Positions 33,267 through 42,226 of a stretch of DNA of 48,519 nucleotides are shown here, one piece after another (the first letter of the stretch is position 1; each line of letters starts with the position of its first letter). This DNA is from an uncultured Fibrobacter sp. (GTDB taxonomy: Bacteria > Fibrobacterota > Fibrobacteria > Fibrobacterales > Fibrobacteraceae). The notes below the pieces were generated by a model that ran no database searches, was not told where the DNA came from, and saw nothing but the letters and a program-made list of their open reading frames with translations. The stretch spans positions 1 to 48,519 of the forward strand of contig CAMKLO010000019.1 of assembly GCA_946413655.1 (NCBI GenBank). The letters are read 5' to 3'. The position numbers and the translations under genes are program-made.

Positions 33267-34056
33267 AACAACCGAATCCTTAAAAAACGAATACAATCCG
33301 GACGGTTCTGTTTTGCGGAAATGCCAGTTAAGATTATTCGACATGCTTTGCTATTTCGACGAGATATGCAAAAAATTGAACATCGAATACCGTTTAGACT
33401 CAGGTAGTGTTTTAGGAGCTGTTCGTCATGAGGGATTTATACCTTGGGATGACGATCTTGACGTAGTTATTTCAAAAAAAGACGAAAAAAAATTACGTGA
33501 TTACTTAATATCAAATCCCAACTCACAATACGTATTACTTTGTCCACAAACCGATTCGAGTTATTTGTATCCATGGAACTCGCTGCGTGATTTGAAATCA
33601 GAATACTTGCAGGATACTACCATGCATAACGTGAGAAAATACAGAGGAATGCAAATAGATATTTTTACAGAACAGGTAGGATCTATTAAGCCTTTGTTTA
33701 TTTTCTCAAAGAAATTAACAGCGCTAATCAATCATCATCTTTTAGGCAAAGTTCGATTAGTACCAACGCTACTTTGTTTTATTCAAAAAAATTTACTCAT
33801 CCCTTCTTTTTCGTTCCTTTCAAAAATAGTAGGAAACAAGAACTACTGTAATTTCAGTTATGGTATCTTTTGGTGGCATCCTATAGCGAAAAAAACGTTG
33901 TACCCAACCAAGCCCATTCTTTTTGAAGGAAAGCTTTTCCCGGGGCCTGCAAATCCAGAAAAGTATCTTGAAATTGTTTACGGAAAAAAATGGATGAACC
34001 TTCCACCGAAAGAAAATCGTAATTGGCATAAAGCATCCTATCGTATAGAAGATTAA
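33247..34056 (+). CDS. LicD-family phosphotransferase (first copy)
   Basis: This 269-residue protein has the LicD signature YRLDSGSVLGAVRHEGFIPW, followed by DDDLDVVI (the aspartates bind metal), and a C-terminal EIVYGKKWMNLPPKENR. LicD proteins move phosphocholine, or related phospho-alcohols, from a CDP carrier to a glycan. AAGGCGAAC precedes the ATG, which overlaps the wzy-like end by 20 bases. The next gene begins with a LicC-type cytidylyltransferase, the enzyme class that makes the donor. Confidence 0.88.
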   Translation: MQYNTGETTESLKNEYNPDGSVLRKCQLRLFDMLCYFDEICKKLNIEYRLDSGSVLGAVRHEGFIPWDDDLDVVISKKDEKKLRDYLISNPNSQYVLLCPQTDSSYLYPWNSLRDLKSEYLQDTTMHNVRKYRGMQIDIFTEQVGSIKPLFIFSKKLTALINHHLLGKVRLVPTLLCFIQKNLLIPSFSFLSKIVGNKNYCNFSYGIFWWHPIAKKTLYPTKPILFEGKLFPGPANPEKYLEIVYGKKWMNLPPKENRNWHKASYRIED

Positions 34057-34077
34057 CAACCTGTATGGAGAAATATT

Positions 34078-35892
34078 ATGCAAGCAATAATCCTCGCCGC
34101 AGGAATGGGCAAACGACTTGGCGAATACACGAAAAATAATACTAAATGCATGGTTTCTGTAAATGGAACACCACTCATTGACCGACTTTTGGGACAACTA
34201 TGCAAATTGTCATTGAATAGGGTTGTAATCGTTGTGGGTTACGAAGGCCAAAAATTGATGGACTATCTCGGCAACGAACGTAATGGTTTAAAAATCGAAT
34301 ACGTAAACAATCCTATTTATGACAAGACGAACAACATCTATTCACTAGCACTCGCCGAAAAGCAGTTACAGGAAGATGACACGCTCCTCATCGAAAGCGA
34401 TTTGATTTTTGATGATGGAATGTTCAATCTTCTCATGGACAACAAGTTTCCCAACTTAGCCTTAGTGGCTAAATACGAGACTTGGATGGACGGAACCATG
34501 GTTAAGATTGATAAAGACAACAACATTGTCAACTTTGTAACCAAGGCGGCCTTTAGCTATGATGAAGTAGATAGTTACTACAAGACTGTCAATATATATA
34601 AGTTTAGCAAGGAATTTTCACGTACTAAATATGTACCCTTCTTGGAAGCCTACAGCAAAGCCGTTGGCAACAATGAATACTACGAGAACGTACTGCGAAT
34701 TATTTCTTTCTTGAGCAAGAGCGATCTCAAGGCTCTACCAATTACCAACGAGAAGTGGTATGAAATAGACGACAAACAGGATTTGGATATTGCCGAGGCT
34801 CTATTCGCCGAAGAAAAGGACATCTTGCGCAAGTATTATGGACGTTATGGTGGGTTCTGGCGATTCCCCAAAATGTTGGACTACTGCTACCTGGTGAATC
34901 CGTATTTCCGCAGTTCCCGAATTATAGACGAGATGAACGCAAACTTCAAGACACTTGTGGGTGAATACCCTTCAGGCATGAAAGTCAACACACTTCTAGC
35001 CTCCAAGTGTTGGGGAGTGAAGGAAGAGTACATTATTCCTGGGAACGGTGCTGCCGAGCTAATTAAAGCATTGATGGAAGAACTTCCAGGAACTCTGGGT
35101 ATAACACGCCCCACGTTCGAGGAATATCCGAACCGTCGTAACCCAGAATCCCTTGTCACCTTTGTACCGAAAAATGCTGACTACCGCTATTCAGCAAAAG
35201 ACCTGATGGAGTTTTTCGGCAAGAATCACGCCGACAACCTGCTGCTGATTAATCCAGACAATCCGTCAGGTAACTTTATCCCGAAGAAAGATATCCTCGC
35301 CTTGGCGAAGTGGTGCGAGGAAAAGAGTTGCCGTTTGATTGTGGACGAAAGTTTCGTGGACTTTAGTCATGACTACGAGAACAATTCGCTTCTTGATGAC
35401 AAAATCCTGAAAGCGTACCCGCACTTGGTGGTAATGAAGAGTATTTCCAAGAGCTACGGTGTCCCGGGAATTCGCCTTGGGATTCTTTGCTCTGCGGATA
35501 AGGACCTCATTGCCAAAATGAAGAAGGACGTGAGCATTTGGAACCTCAATAGTTTCGCCGAGTTCTTCATGCAGATTTACACCAAGTACGAAAAGGACTA
35601 CAAACTTGCCTGTGAGCAGTTCATTGAGGAGCGGGACGCCTTTGGAGATGAGCTACGCAAGATCAAGTTCCTGAGGGTGATGCCTTCAGAGGCAAACTAC
35701 TATTTGTGTGAAATTCTTTCGCCAAAGAATGCTAATGAACTCGTACTCACAATGCTTAAAAAATACAACATATTGACTCGTGACTGTAGTGACAAGAAGG
35801 GTTTTGACGGCAAGCAATACATGCGAATCGCCGTCCGTAGCCACGAAGACAATGCAAGACTTCTCAGCGCTTTCAAGGAGCTAGACAAATGA
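34078..35892 (+). CDS. Cytidylyltransferase fused to a class I/II PLP enzyme
   Basis: This 604-residue fusion has two parts. Residues 1-245 are a LicC/PntC-type nucleotidyltransferase: IILAAGMGKRLGEYTKNNTK, YDKTNNIYSLALA, LIESDLIF and WYEIDDKQDLDIAEALF. Residues about 255-604 are a fold-type I PLP enzyme like HisC/CobD: LLINPDNPSGNF, IVDESFVDFS and the PLP lysine Lys458 in KSISKSYGVPGIRLG. CobD-like enzymes decarboxylate phospho-amino acids, and aminoethylphosphonate transaminases are also known fused to PntC. I infer that it makes a CDP-activated amino-alcohol or aminoethylphosphonate donor for the LicD proteins. GGAG precedes the ATG. GC is visibly higher than in the flanking glycosyltransferases. 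Confidence 0.82.
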   Translation: MQAIILAAGMGKRLGEYTKNNTKCMVSVNGTPLIDRLLGQLCKLSLNRVVIVVGYEGQKLMDYLGNERNGLKIEYVNNPIYDKTNNIYSLALAEKQLQEDDTLLIESDLIFDDGMFNLLMDNKFPNLALVAKYETWMDGTMVKIDKDNNIVNFVTKAAFSYDEVDSYYKTVNIYKFSKEFSRTKYVPFLEAYSKAVGNNEYYENVLRIISFLSKSDLKALPITNEKWYEIDDKQDLDIAEALFAEEKDILRKYYGRYGGFWRFPKMLDYCYLVNPYFRSSRIIDEMNANFKTLVGEYPSGMKVNTLLASKCWGVKEEYIIPGNGAAELIKALMEELPGTLGITRPTFEEYPNRRNPESLVTFVPKNADYRYSAKDLMEFFGKNHADNLLLINPDNPSGNFIPKKDILALAKWCEEKSCRLIVDESFVDFSHDYENNSLLDDKILKAYPHLVVMKSISKSYGVPGIRLGILCSADKDLIAKMKKDVSIWNLNSFAEFFMQIYTKYEKDYKLACEQFIEERDAFGDELRKIKFLRVMPSEANYYLCEILSPKNANELVLTMLKKYNILTRDCSDKKGFDGKQYMRIAVRSHEDNARLLSAFKELDK

Positions 35893-36905
35893 AAAAGATA
35901 ACGATTTGTGGCGGTGGCTCTTTAGGTCATGTTTGCATAGGCTTTCTTTCTTCTCAGGAAAATCTTTCGGTAAACCTGTTGACAAATCATCCCGCTAAAT
36001 GGAATCGAGAAATTACGGTGCAGGATACAAACGGAAACGTCTTTAAAGGCAACCTGGCTACGATATCCTCTAATCCACAAGATGTCATTCCCGACACGGA
36101 CGTGGTTATACTTTGTTTGCCGGGATTCTTGATAAAGCAGACACTGGAACAAATCAAACCGTATCTTTCTGAAAAGACCGTTGTCGGTTCCATTGTGAGT
36201 AGCACGGGATTCTTTTTCTTCGCACATGAAGTTCTTGGTGAAAAAAACAAACTGTTCGGTTTCCAGCGGGTTCCGTTCATCGCGCGAGTTGTTGAATATG
36301 GTAAAAATGCCAATTTGCTCGGCTATAAGTCTTCCTTGAACATTGCTGTCGAAAATGTCGAGGACAGGGAATCTTTCAGGTCTTTTGTCGAGAAGTCCTT
36401 TAATACGCCGGTTAATTTGCTCCAAAGTTTTTACGAAGCTTGTCTAACGAATAGCAACCCGATTCTGCACACAGGTCGTCTTTATAGTATGTGGCATGGC
36501 TGGGATGGAACTCCATACGACCACTGTATTCTTTTCTATAAGGAGTGGACAGAGGATGCCGCTCAATGGTTGATTGATATGGATGCAGAGTTCATGCGTT
36601 TACTGGGAAAGCTTCCAATGAACCAGAAGGCAGTGCCTCCGCTTTTGGAGTACTATGAATCTACGGATGCAAAGTCCTTGGCAGCAAAACTGAGTTCTAT
36701 CAAGGCTTTTGAAACAATCAAGGCCCCGATGAAGGAAACAGAAAATGGTTGGATTCCGGATTTCGAAAGCCGCTATTTTACGGAAGATTTCCCGTTCGGC
36801 CTTCGCTTTATTGTGAATCTGTCAAGAACATATGGTCTTGACACCCCCAAAATAAATGAAGTCTATAACTGGGGAATGGAAATCTGCAATCAGACAAAGA
36901 AATGA
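35889..36905 (+). CDS. Opine (octopine/nopaline) dehydrogenase-like protein
   Basis: This 338-residue protein has an N-terminal Rossmann fold (KKITICGGGSLGHVCIGFL, VVILCLPGFLIKQTLEQI) and a C-terminal helical domain with NSNPILHTGRLY, the substrate-domain motif of NAD/NADP octopine/nopaline dehydrogenases. Family members join an amine to a 2-oxo acid by reductive condensation. The ATG overlaps the preceding stop by 4 bases (ATGA), so the two are coupled. I infer that it acts on the amine made by the fusion enzyme or on an amino sugar. Its GC matches the fusion gene, not the flanks. Confidence 0.8.
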   Translation: MKKITICGGGSLGHVCIGFLSSQENLSVNLLTNHPAKWNREITVQDTNGNVFKGNLATISSNPQDVIPDTDVVILCLPGFLIKQTLEQIKPYLSEKTVVGSIVSSTGFFFFAHEVLGEKNKLFGFQRVPFIARVVEYGKNANLLGYKSSLNIAVENVEDRESFRSFVEKSFNTPVNLLQSFYEACLTNSNPILHTGRLYSMWHGWDGTPYDHCILFYKEWTEDAAQWLIDMDAEFMRLLGKLPMNQKAVPPLLEYYESTDAKSLAAKLSSIKAFETIKAPMKETENGWIPDFESRYFTEDFPFGLRFIVNLSRTYGLDTPKINEVYNWGMEICNQTKK

Positions 36906-36939
36906 TATGAAAAAAAGGTGTTAGGGTAATTACACAAAC

Positions 36940-38370
36940 ATGTCAAAAGCAGTTAAAGCAGGCCTCGGCTACGTTATAGGAAATTACCTTTTAAAGGGAC
37001 TAGTTTTTTTAACTATTCCTATTTTTGCTCGTTTACTCTCTCCCAGTGATTACGGAACATATAACACTTTTGTCGCGTACGAATCAATAGGAACGATTTT
37101 TCTCGGTTTAGCAATTCACAGCAGTTACAAGAACGCCCGCTATAAATATTCAGAAGAACAAAACGGGATAATGTTATTTGAACATTACGTATCGACAACA
37201 ATAACATTTTTAGTTGTCTCTACGCTATTGTGGTTTTTGGGATTTTTCTTTTTTTCTGATCCTTTATCAAATGTTTTAGGTTTAGAAAAAAATTGTTTAT
37301 ATTTTTTAGCACCTTTCTGTATGGGAAATGCCATAATAATGTGTTTTAATTCCTATATGGGATTGCAATATAAGTTCAAGAATTATCTGTTAATAGCCAC
37401 AGTAAACGCCACAACAAGCATTATCTTATCCATAATCCTAATCAAGACCATATTTAATTCACAACGATATATGGGTAGAATTATCGGTACAACAGCTCCC
37501 ATTGTCATTATTGGAATAATTATTGCAATCTATTTTATAAAAAAAGCACGCCCCCAAAATTATACAAATTTTTTAAGTTGGGGAATCAAATATAGCCTTC
37601 CAATAGTTCCGCATGGTTTAAGTCAAATAGTACTATCACAATTTGATCGAGTCATGATATACCGTATGATAGGCACTACAGAAGCTGGTCTATATAGTTT
37701 CTGCTATAACATCTACATGATTTTTTTTGTTACCATCAACTCTTTAGACAATGTATGGGGACCATGGTTTTATGAGAAAATGCATTCCAAGGACTTTAAC
37801 CAAATAAAAAATATTAGCACTCTATATACATTGATGATGTCATTCTTCGCAGCGATTTTAATTTTTATAAGTCCTGAACTTGTAAAAATTCTTGCTCCAA
37901 GTTCATATCATGATGCCATATATTGTGTTATACCGGTTGTCGGCGCTGGGTTCTTTGTTTTCTTATACAATATTCCTGCATCTGTCGAATACTTCCACGA
38001 AAAAACAAAATACATTGCCGTGGGAACAATGTCTGCAGCAGTCATCAACATATTGCTGAACCTTTATTTTATCCCTGCATTTGGCTATGTAGCAGCAGCT
38101 TACACAACCTTTGCAACATACATCATTTATTTTCTCTTTCATTACATTTTGGCATGGCGTATAGAACAAAAATGCTTATTTGACACAAAGAAAATAATTT
38201 TCATTAGTCTAGGTGTTATATCTATCGTTTTTGGAGCAAGAGCCTTAATTGATGAACCTATAATTCGCTGGAGTGTCGCAGTAATTCTTGGGGTTATTCT
38301 AATCACATTCGAAGAATTAAAATTTAGTTTTTTCAAGAAGAAAATCAGGAAAATGAAAAATGGACAATAG
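36940..38370 (+). CDS. Wzx-type flippase
   Basis: The 476-residue protein has about 12-14 membrane segments and an opening typical of oligosaccharide flippases (NYLLKGLVFLTIPIFARLLS, PSDYGTYNTFVAYES). It should move undecaprenyl-linked repeat units across the inner membrane for the Wzy-like polymerase. It is AT-rich. The last 11 bases overlap the second licD gene. Confidence 0.9.
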   Translation: MSKAVKAGLGYVIGNYLLKGLVFLTIPIFARLLSPSDYGTYNTFVAYESIGTIFLGLAIHSSYKNARYKYSEEQNGIMLFEHYVSTTITFLVVSTLLWFLGFFFFSDPLSNVLGLEKNCLYFLAPFCMGNAIIMCFNSYMGLQYKFKNYLLIATVNATTSIILSIILIKTIFNSQRYMGRIIGTTAPIVIIGIIIAIYFIKKARPQNYTNFLSWGIKYSLPIVPHGLSQIVLSQFDRVMIYRMIGTTEAGLYSFCYNIYMIFFVTINSLDNVWGPWFYEKMHSKDFNQIKNISTLYTLMMSFFAAILIFISPELVKILAPSSYHDAIYCVIPVVGAGFFVFLYNIPASVEYFHEKTKYIAVGTMSAAVINILLNLYFIPAFGYVAAAYTTFATYIIYFLFHYILAWRIEQKCLFDTKKIIFISLGVISIVFGARALIDEPIIRWSVAVILGVILITFEELKFSFFKKKIRKMKNGQ

Positions 38371-39181
38371 AGAATTAAGTCTCGAAGAAATTCACCAAGA
38401 GATTTTAACTGTTTTTAAAAAGATTGTTGATATTTGCGACCAAATCAATATCAACTATTTTATTGCATACGGGACCTTAATTGGCGCTGTCAGACATAAA
38501 GGCTTTATACCTTGGGATGACGACTTAGATATTCAAATGACACGCCCAGAATTTGAAAAATTCGTCTCTTATTGCGAACAAAATACGGAAATTCTCTACC
38601 CATATAAACTGATTAGTTTTAAAAACACCCCAGATTATCCTTACGAAATACCTAGATTTTGCGACACAAGATTTAGAATGGAGAAAGGGGGCCTTGCAGA
38701 TGCAGGAATGGGCATATTTGTCGATATTTATCCCTTAGATGGAATAGGAGACGACATAAAAGCAGCAAAGAAAAAAATTATGCCAAAAAAAAGATATTGG
38801 CAGACATGTTGGTCTTTTTGGAGAGACAACAAATTTATACCCTCACAAAAAGGAACATTGAGAAATATTCCAAGATTTTTCGCATTTTTACTTTCTCGCC
38901 TACACAATTTACGATATTACCTCATCAAGCTCCACTCTATTTCAACTTTTTATTCTTACGAAAACAGCAAGTTCATTGAATGCATTACATGGAACGAACT
39001 TTTTAGGCCTCAACCCAAGGAATGGTATTCGAGTTACGACATCCTGGATTTTGAACATTTAAAGGTAAAAGCTCCCAAAAATTACGATAAAGTTCTAAAA
39101 AGCATCTATGGCAATTACATGCAATTACCACCTATTGAAAAACAAAAACCTAGCCACAGTTACAAGATATTTAAAAGATAG
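38360..39181 (+). CDS. LicD-family phosphotransferase (second copy)
   Basis: The 273-residue protein has YFIAYGTLIGAVRHKGFIPW followed by DDDLDIQM, the full LicD signature, GIFVDIYPLDGIGDD, and a terminal SIYGNYMQLPPIEKQ. It differs clearly from the first copy, so the two may modify different positions or use different donors. It is the last gene of the plus-strand cluster and converges with the CotH gene 35 bases away. Confidence 0.87.
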   Translation: MDNRELSLEEIHQEILTVFKKIVDICDQININYFIAYGTLIGAVRHKGFIPWDDDLDIQMTRPEFEKFVSYCEQNTEILYPYKLISFKNTPDYPYEIPRFCDTRFRMEKGGLADAGMGIFVDIYPLDGIGDDIKAAKKKIMPKKRYWQTCWSFWRDNKFIPSQKGTLRNIPRFFAFLLSRLHNLRYYLIKLHSISTFYSYENSKFIECITWNELFRPQPKEWYSSYDILDFEHLKVKAPKNYDKVLKSIYGNYMQLPPIEKQKPSHSYKIFKR

Positions 39182-39216
39182 AACCACAAACCAAAATACT
39201 ATAAGAATTTTTATAT

Positions 39217-40530
39217 CTATTCTTGGTCATCAATCCACTGGATTCTTTGCTTTATCCAATTTTTTAAATAATCAACAGCTTCGTCATATGATCCATATGG
39301 TTTAAGCCATTCTCCTTCTTTTTCCAAATTTTTCCATCGTTTAAAATTGTTTTGAGCAGCTTTCTTTATGAGTTTTTTACAAGTTTCAACAGAATCTAAA
39401 ACACCAGTAAACTTATCCCTATTCAATTTCCAGTACTCATTAGATTTGTTTTTATACTGTCTATCCTTAAACAAATAATTATACCAATACTTACGCATGT
39501 ACCAATTATCAGTTTCATTAACATAATCATGTTTGTGATTACCAAACGCTAAATCAAAATCCCATACTGGCCCCATATTTATTCTTTCACCTTTAACCCA
39601 TGAAAAATAGACACTCGTATTAAAAACAGCATCAGGATTTTTAGTAAATTCCTGCACCCAATAATGTTTGATACTTTCTTCCACATCAATCCACTCTTCT
39701 ACCTTATTATCTTTTTGGGAATTAATCGTTTTCAAATATTTTTCAAAATTTTGAATTTGCGTCTGAATCGTATCCAATATTGCTTCGGTTGCATTTTTCG
39801 GATCGTGAATTCTAAAAGGTTTCTTATTTCCCTCATTCATCAATACATCTGAAAAGACAACCTGTTCATCGTCTCTATACTTTACATCAACTTCAACAAT
39901 ATACGAAGAATCATTCTTTGGAATATTCAATCTATTCTTTCCAATTTCAATCGTTTCCGTCAGTAAATACAATCCCAAATAATCACCATTCAAATACAAT
40001 TCCGCAAATTTACATTTGGGAGTATAATAAGCATCAAGAACTGCAGATAAATTATATGCAATATAATTTCGCATTAACGATTTATCCACATAATTTGTTA
40101 TCAAAGCCCAATCTTTATCTTTAGGCATACCAAGTATAGATTGTTTCTTTGCAAATTTAATTTTATAACTTTTATTCGGTGTTCCCCACGACAAATTCCC
40201 TCTTCCTCTTATGGTCAAATCAAGAATTTCGCTTTCGGCCTCTTTCTTGCCCCATATTTGCAATTTAGCGGGAATTTCAGTTTCACGGTCTTTTATCTTT
40301 TGTTTATTCTCCGTATAAATTACAATTCGTGGAATATTGGCGTAAGGATATTCTTTATCATTCGGTTTAAACGATTCCGGATAAGCATTTTTCGATGCCG
40401 AATTTGGCGAACTTGTCGTTGATCCATTTGCGGAGGTGCTATCATCACATGCGCACAGAACTGTCATCGCTAGAGCAATGCACAAAAAAAGCATATATGC
40501 GGCATGCGATTTCCAACCAACTCGACTCAT
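39217..40530 (-). CDS. CotH-kinase-family lipoprotein
   Basis: The 437-residue protein has a lipobox (VLCAC, Cys28), a Ser/Asn-rich linker, and a CotH domain. CotH motifs visible are IRGRGNLSWGTPNKSYKIKF, DWALITNYVDKSLMRNYIAY, AELYLNGDYLGLYLLTETIE and the catalytic-type GPVWDFDLAFGN. Bacillus CotH phosphorylates proteins, so this may be an exported protein kinase anchored in the outer membrane. The partner is unknown. It is AT-rich like the polysaccharide cluster and could have come with it. Confidence 0.88.
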   Translation of the reverse strand: MSRVGWKSHAAYMLFLCIALAMTVLCACDDSTSANGSTTSSPNSASKNAYPESFKPNDKEYPYANIPRIVIYTENKQKIKDRETEIPAKLQIWGKKEAESEILDLTIRGRGNLSWGTPNKSYKIKFAKKQSILGMPKDKDWALITNYVDKSLMRNYIAYNLSAVLDAYYTPKCKFAELYLNGDYLGLYLLTETIEIGKNRLNIPKNDSSYIVEVDVKYRDDEQVVFSDVLMNEGNKKPFRIHDPKNATEAILDTIQTQIQNFEKYLKTINSQKDNKVEEWIDVEESIKHYWVQEFTKNPDAVFNTSVYFSWVKGERINMGPVWDFDLAFGNHKHDYVNETDNWYMRKYWYNYLFKDRQYKNKSNEYWKLNRDKFTGVLDSVETCKKLIKKAAQNNFKRWKNLEKEGEWLKPYGSYDEAVDYLKNWIKQRIQWIDDQE

Positions 40531-40621
40531 GTTTTTCTCCAGATATCCAAAAATAGCATTATTTGCACTACGGGTATTTCAAAAAAACATGCAAATTCCT
40601 ACAAAACCGCTATCCATTATA

Positions 40622-40658
40622 TGCAGAAGCAAAAGTTCCCCCACCAGAACCTTCTGCA
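40622..40658. other. Nested hairpin between the hydrolase end and the CotH gene
   Basis: Arms TGCAGAAG/CTTCTGCA enclose a second pair, GTTC/GAAC. No T-run follows, so it is more likely an operator or RNA structure than a strong terminator. The rest of the 135-bp gap shows nothing else. Confidence 0.5.
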
Positions 40659-40665
40659 GAGGCCT

Positions 40666-41478
40666 TTATCTTCTATTCAAGAATTCCAATATTCTCTTGC
40701 GATAGTCCGGGGCTTCGTCGTACGCAGCGTGGCCGTAGTTCTCGTAAACGTAGAGTTCTACCGGAGTTCCATTTCGCTTTAGCGCTTCGGCAATTTCCCT
40801 AGAAGCGATTACGCCCAATGTCTGGTCGAGTTCCGCACCCAAGACGAGTGTCGGGCACTTGACTTTTTCGAGATTTGCATATGCTTCGAAATCAAGGCAC
40901 GCACGAGCGAGTACGCAAAAACGTTTCATGTCTTGTTCTGTTGCATTTGCGTTGAGGCGCATTAGGCTTTTCTTGTACTTGCGGATTGTGTCGGCAGAAA
41001 AAACTTTATCTATAAAATTCGAACATAGGGCTTCGACATCGCCAGCTTCGGCCAAGCGTTTCCATTCGGTCATCACGGCGCGGGACATGTCGTTCAAACG
41101 AGAAGCACTTGAGCCGAGGGCCAAGCGTTCGACTTTTTGCGGAAACAACCCTGCGATGAGTTGCGCAATCATGCCACCTTGCGAAATTCCAATCATGCAG
41201 GCGCGTTCAATGCCTAGAGCGTCCATTGCTTCAGCGGTGTCAATCGCCATCTGTTCCATCGGGTACGAATCGCCAAAATTCTTTTTACGGTCGAACAGGT
41301 AAACCGTAAAATCGTCTTTGAATATTTTATACGAATCCGCCACCATCGAAGCGACACTCATCGTACTTTTCAGGCTCATGCCAGGGAGCAAAACAAGCGG
41401 GCGGGCGCCTGTGCCGAACTTGGCATAATCCATTTCAAAATTATTCGTCTTAACGGTCTGTACTAATGTTTCATTCAT
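40666..41478 (-). CDS. Alpha/beta hydrolase
   Basis: This 270-residue hydrolase has the nucleophile elbow MIGISQGGMIA (Ser99), the oxyanion region LLPGMSLKS, an acid in LGAELDQTLG and the catalytic histidine in ENYGHAAYDE. There is no signal peptide, so it should be cytoplasmic. The substrate is unknown. It follows the AlkD-like gene by 12 bases and is probably cotranscribed. Confidence 0.87.
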   Translation of the reverse strand: MNETLVQTVKTNNFEMDYAKFGTGARPLVLLPGMSLKSTMSVASMVADSYKIFKDDFTVYLFDRKKNFGDSYPMEQMAIDTAEAMDALGIERACMIGISQGGMIAQLIAGLFPQKVERLALGSSASRLNDMSRAVMTEWKRLAEAGDVEALCSNFIDKVFSADTIRKYKKSLMRLNANATEQDMKRFCVLARACLDFEAYANLEKVKCPTLVLGAELDQTLGVIASREIAEALKRNGTPVELYVYENYGHAAYDEAPDYRKRILEFLNRR

Positions 41479-41490
41479 ACGACAAAGATA

Positions 41491-42189
41491 CTATAATTTC
41501 AAGGTTTTCAGATATGCTTTTTGTTCGTCAGTGATGCGATAGCTTTCGATTGCCTTTTGAATGGTCTTGTTGTGCGTCCAAGAATCAAGCGCATGTTTTT
41601 CAATAAACGGAAGCGTCGCCTCGTACTGTTTCGCTAGCGCTGTTGCAAAGAACCACGCGACCATCATGTTGAGGTAATATTCCTCGCTGCGGATTTTCGC
41701 AACCCAATTCAAGAATTTCGGATCAAAGTCATCTTCCAAGAAGAACGACATCAGTGTTTCAATACCAAAGCGGACTGTATAAACATCCGTCACGGGAGCA
41801 TTTATCCAGCGTTCGACATCTTTCAAAAGTTTTGCACGGTTCGCCACCTTCGCAAAAGCCTTGGGGCGCATTTGGTCGCAAGTCGCCCAGTTATCGACAT
41901 ACGGCAAGAACGCATCAATGTGAGCCACGCAATCATCGTAATCCTTAATCAAGGACAAAATAAATGCATGGATTTGATTTTCGTCGTAATACCTGTGCGG
42001 GAGCGTTGTCAAGAATTTTTCCACATCAGAGTGGCTTGCAAATTCCTTTGCAATGGTGCGCAAGTCGGGAGTGCGCACGCCGATAATTGACTTTACATCC
42101 GTCGTCGGGATGAGTTTGCTATGGAAAGCCTTGAATTTCAAGTCCTGTTTTGTGAAAAGAGCTTTTTGGATTTCGTTGATAATGGTCAT
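41491..42189 (-). CDS. AlkD-like DNA-alkylation-repair protein
   Basis: The ATG at 42189 gives 232 residues; a longer frame to 42489 only reads through the divergent gene. The protein is a HEAT-like helical repeat of the AlkD type: IIGVRTPDLRTIAKEFA, DNWATCDQMRPKAF with the Trp/Asp of the active cleft, and RFGIETLMSFFLEDDFDPKF. AlkD removes bulky or methylated purines by trapping the flipped base in a groove. TATTATAG lies 4-11 bases before the ATG and no ribosome-binding site is seen, so the mRNA may be leaderless. Confidence 0.85.
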   Translation of the reverse strand: MTIINEIQKALFTKQDLKFKAFHSKLIPTTDVKSIIGVRTPDLRTIAKEFASHSDVEKFLTTLPHRYYDENQIHAFILSLIKDYDDCVAHIDAFLPYVDNWATCDQMRPKAFAKVANRAKLLKDVERWINAPVTDVYTVRFGIETLMSFFLEDDFDPKFLNWVAKIRSEEYYLNMMVAWFFATALAKQYEATLPFIEKHALDSWTHNKTIQKAIESYRITDEQKAYLKTLKL

Positions 42190-42226
42190 TTTACTATAAT
42201 AGAAAAAGTTAAACCAAGGAGTCCTC

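Noticed and set aside
34078..36905. Classical phosphocholine (lic) pathway
   Set aside because: No choline kinase or transporter gene lies in the window, and the PLP and opine-dehydrogenase parts are not used in that pathway.
36914..36930. Fourth copy of the ECF -10 (AGGTGTT) before wzx
   Set aside because: No GGTrACA partner at the required distance upstream.
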